Source: Ramlibacter tataouinensis
GTDB lineage: Bacteria; Pseudomonadota; Gammaproteobacteria; Burkholderiales; Burkholderiaceae_C
Assembly: GCA_002427815.1 (NCBI GenBank)
Contig: DIZF01000088.1
Location: 37,404 to 64,397 of the forward strand
Reading direction: 5' to 3'
DNA: 26,994 bases
Part shown: piece after piece, positions 25,706 to 26,994 of the stretch
How positions within the stretch are numbered: position 1 is the first letter of the stretch
Layout: each line of letters starts with the position of its first letter
Notes under the pieces: model-generated
The model's input: the letters and a program-made list of their open reading frames with translations, nothing else
Databases searched by the model: none
Told to the model about the DNA's origin: nothing
Position numbers and translations under genes: made by a program

Positions 25706-26430
25706 GTCTTGTTCAGTTGGGCGAGCCGCTCGGGCGTTCCCACATCGGTCCAGTGCCCGGTGTAGATCTCGGCGGTCACCTGTTCATTGTCCATCGCGGC
25801 GCGCAGCAATGGTGCCAGCGGGGCTTTGAGCCCATGCGGGTTGCCGACGGGCAGGCTGGCAAAGAGCTGCTGGCGGTACAAGCCGATCGTCGAATAGGTG
25901 TAGCGCTGCTGCGACAGGTTCAGCGCCAGACCGTCGGGTCGCAAGCCGAAGTCGCCCTTGGGGTTATGCGGCGGGTTGGGCACGAGGACCAGATGGGCCA
26001 GCTTGCCGCTGGACCTGAAATGCTCGAGCGCGGCCCGGCTGAACTCGAACTCGGGCGCATACACGTCCCCGCCCACCACCCAGAAGACCTCATCGAGCAG
26101 CGGCAAGGCCCGGGCGATGCCGCCGGCTGTTTCCAGCGCGCCGCCGAAGTCGAGCCCCTCGTGGGAAAAGCGGATGCGGGGGATCTCCGAGGAAGGCGAA
26201 TCCCGTTCCCGGAGGGGCTGGTGGGAGGCGAAACGCTGCTCGATCTGCTGACCCAGCCAGGCCGTGTTGACGACGATGTCACGATAACCGTTGCGGCCGA
26301 GAGCCTCGACGTGGTACGCCATCAGCGGCTTGCCGCGAACTTCCAGCAGGGGCTTGGGGCAATGGTCGGTCAGCGGGCGCATCCGTTCGCCCCGGCCTGC
26401 CGCCAGGATCATGGCCTGGGCAGCGATCAT
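25702..26430 (-). CDS. murU: N-acetylmuramate alpha-1-phosphate uridylyltransferase MurU
   Basis: This 242-residue nucleotidyltransferase has the signature MILAAGRGERMRPLT near the N-terminus (about 7-21), CPKPLLEV after it, GGDVY for metal binding, and a C-terminal TDVGTPERLAQL. It is a single-domain sugar-1-phosphate nucleotidyltransferase of the size of MurU, which converts MurNAc-1-phosphate and UTP to UDP-MurNAc in peptidoglycan recycling. The presence of amgK in the same window supports this over a GDP-mannose or glucose-1-phosphate enzyme. I chose ATG 26430; ATG 26412 (MILAAG) is an alternative, and no good ribosome-binding site precedes either. The gene overlaps pepP by ATGA. Confidence 0.82.
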   Translation of the reverse strand: MIAAQAMILAAGRGERMRPLTDHCPKPLLEVRGKPLMAYHVEALGRNGYRDIVVNTAWLGQQIEQRFASHQPLRERDSPSSEIPRIRFSHEGLDFGGALETAGGIARALPLLDEVFWVVGGDVYAPEFEFSRAALEHFRSSGKLAHLVLVPNPPHNPKGDFGLRPDGLALNLSQQRYTYSTIGLYRQQLFASLPVGNPHGLKAPLAPLLRAAMDNEQVTAEIYTGHWTDVGTPERLAQLNKT

Positions 26431-26497
26431 GAGTTTTTCGGGGTCATTGGTGTTCCGGCGTTTGCTTCGGCAGCCGGGCATCGAGCCCGACTGCCTT

Positions 26498-26607
26498 GGG
26501 AATGAAAACTCTGGTCGATCCCGCCTTGCGGGTCCCTCGCCCTTCGTGTTTTCATTCCCCTCGCCCTTCGCGTCGTCATTCGGCCAAGCCCCTTCTTTTC
26601 ATTCCCC
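26498..26607. repeat. Cluster of short inverted and direct repeats between speD and murU
   Basis: GGGAATGAAAAC (26498-26509) is the exact reverse complement of GTTTTCATTCCC (26548-26559). TTTTCATTCCCC occurs at 26549-26560 and again at 26596-26607, the latter overlapping the speD stop codon. CCCTCGCCCTTCG occurs twice (26534-26546 and 26558-26570). The region separates speD from murU and contains no gene. It looks like a locally duplicated repeat unit; transcribed, it could fold into alternative hairpins. Confidence 0.65.
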
Positions 26608-26994
26608 GTCTCCGCGATCCAACGATCGTTGCTCGGTCCATTCGGGCTGGAAGCGGTCGACCAGGGCTGACATCAGGCCGCGCGCCTTGGCGGAATGGTC
26701 GTCGGCGAAATTGCAGACGTAGACATCCAGTGTCACGGCCCGCTGCCCGGGCCAGGTGTGCAGCGAGACATGCGACTCGGCCAGCAGCACCGTGGCGGTG
26801 ACGCCGCCCGAGCTCTGGCTGCCGGCGGGAAAGGAGTGGAACAGCTGGTTGACCGGCTGCAATCCGACGGCGTGCACCGCCTGCAGGCACCAGTCGCCAA
26901 GCCTCTGCGCGTCGGTGAGCCAGGCCGCTTCGCAGCGGCACTGGTACAGGTCGGCGGTCAGGTGAAGGCCTTGGGAGGGTAGGGAGGAGGCCTC
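26599..26994 (-). CDS. speD: S-adenosylmethionine decarboxylase proenzyme SpeD (5' end beyond the window)
   Basis: Read from the right edge, the frame gives QGLHLTADLYQCRCE, then LFHSFPAGS, and ESHVSLHTWP. The Ser in ESHVS is the expected self-cleavage site that generates the pyruvoyl cofactor; TLDVYVCNF follows, as in the short bacterial SpeD class. About 131 residues are present and only a short N-terminal piece is cut off. The enzyme makes decarboxylated S-adenosylmethionine, the aminopropyl donor for spermidine. The Glu usually following HTWP is Gly here. No speE (spermidine synthase) gene lies downstream; the next gene is murU, 168 bases on. Confidence 0.9.
   Translation of the reverse strand, partial: EASSLPSQGLHLTADLYQCRCEAAWLTDAQRLGDWCLQAVHAVGLQPVNQLFHSFPAGSQSSGGVTATVLLAESHVSLHTWPGQRAVTLDVYVCNFADDHSAKARGLMSALVDRFQPEWTEQRSLDRGDGE

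Overview
The window is a high-GC stretch (roughly two-thirds G+C) of what looks like a chromosome of a betaproteobacterium in the Burkholderiales, most likely the Comamonadaceae. This is inferred from codon use, from the metXW and divergent amgK|lptD-surA-rsmA arrangements, and from a C/G-block intergenic repeat upstream of metX that is typical of that family. No phage, integron or CRISPR is visible. Most genes are ordinary chromosomal genes, densely packed, several with ATGA stop/start overlaps.

Left end (1-2180): a decayed formate/nitrite transporter gene on the minus strand runs into the control region of metX-metW. That leader carries a good match to a SAM-II riboswitch followed by a strong intrinsic terminator, so methionine synthesis is probably shut off by S-adenosylmethionine. 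A ChrA-type chromate exporter follows (2446-3876).

Tetronate block (3992-8752): five plus-strand genes form a complete acid-sugar pathway: ltnD (L-threonate dehydrogenase), denD (D-erythronate dehydrogenase), otnK (DUF1537 kinase), otnC (decarboxylase) and otnI (isomerase). The predicted end product is dihydroxyacetone phosphate. There is no adjacent transporter or regulator, and the otnC product lacks two residues expected at the class II aldolase metal/catalytic site.

Middle (8776-14723): single genes on alternating strands: YigZ/IMPACT protein, DUF72 protein, M20 metallopeptidase, alpha/beta hydrolase, MFS transporter and rsmE.

Cell-envelope block (14734-20519): amgK (cell-wall sugar kinase) is divergent from lptD-surA-rsmA (outer-membrane biogenesis plus rRNA dimethylation). 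The surA-rsmA gap holds an inverted repeat whose right arm ends on the rsmA start codon, and the pdxA gene often found there is absent.

Right end (20798-26994), all minus strand: a secreted guanyl-type ribonuclease with its barstar-like inhibitor, the malic enzyme maeB, murU-pepP (translationally overlapped), and the 3' part of speD cut by the window edge. murU and amgK belong to the same anhydro-MurNAc recycling route but are about 10 kb apart here. I did not find a clearly new multi-gene system. The best leads are the atypical otnC, the repeat abutting rsmA, and the SAM-II leader beside the transporter remnant.
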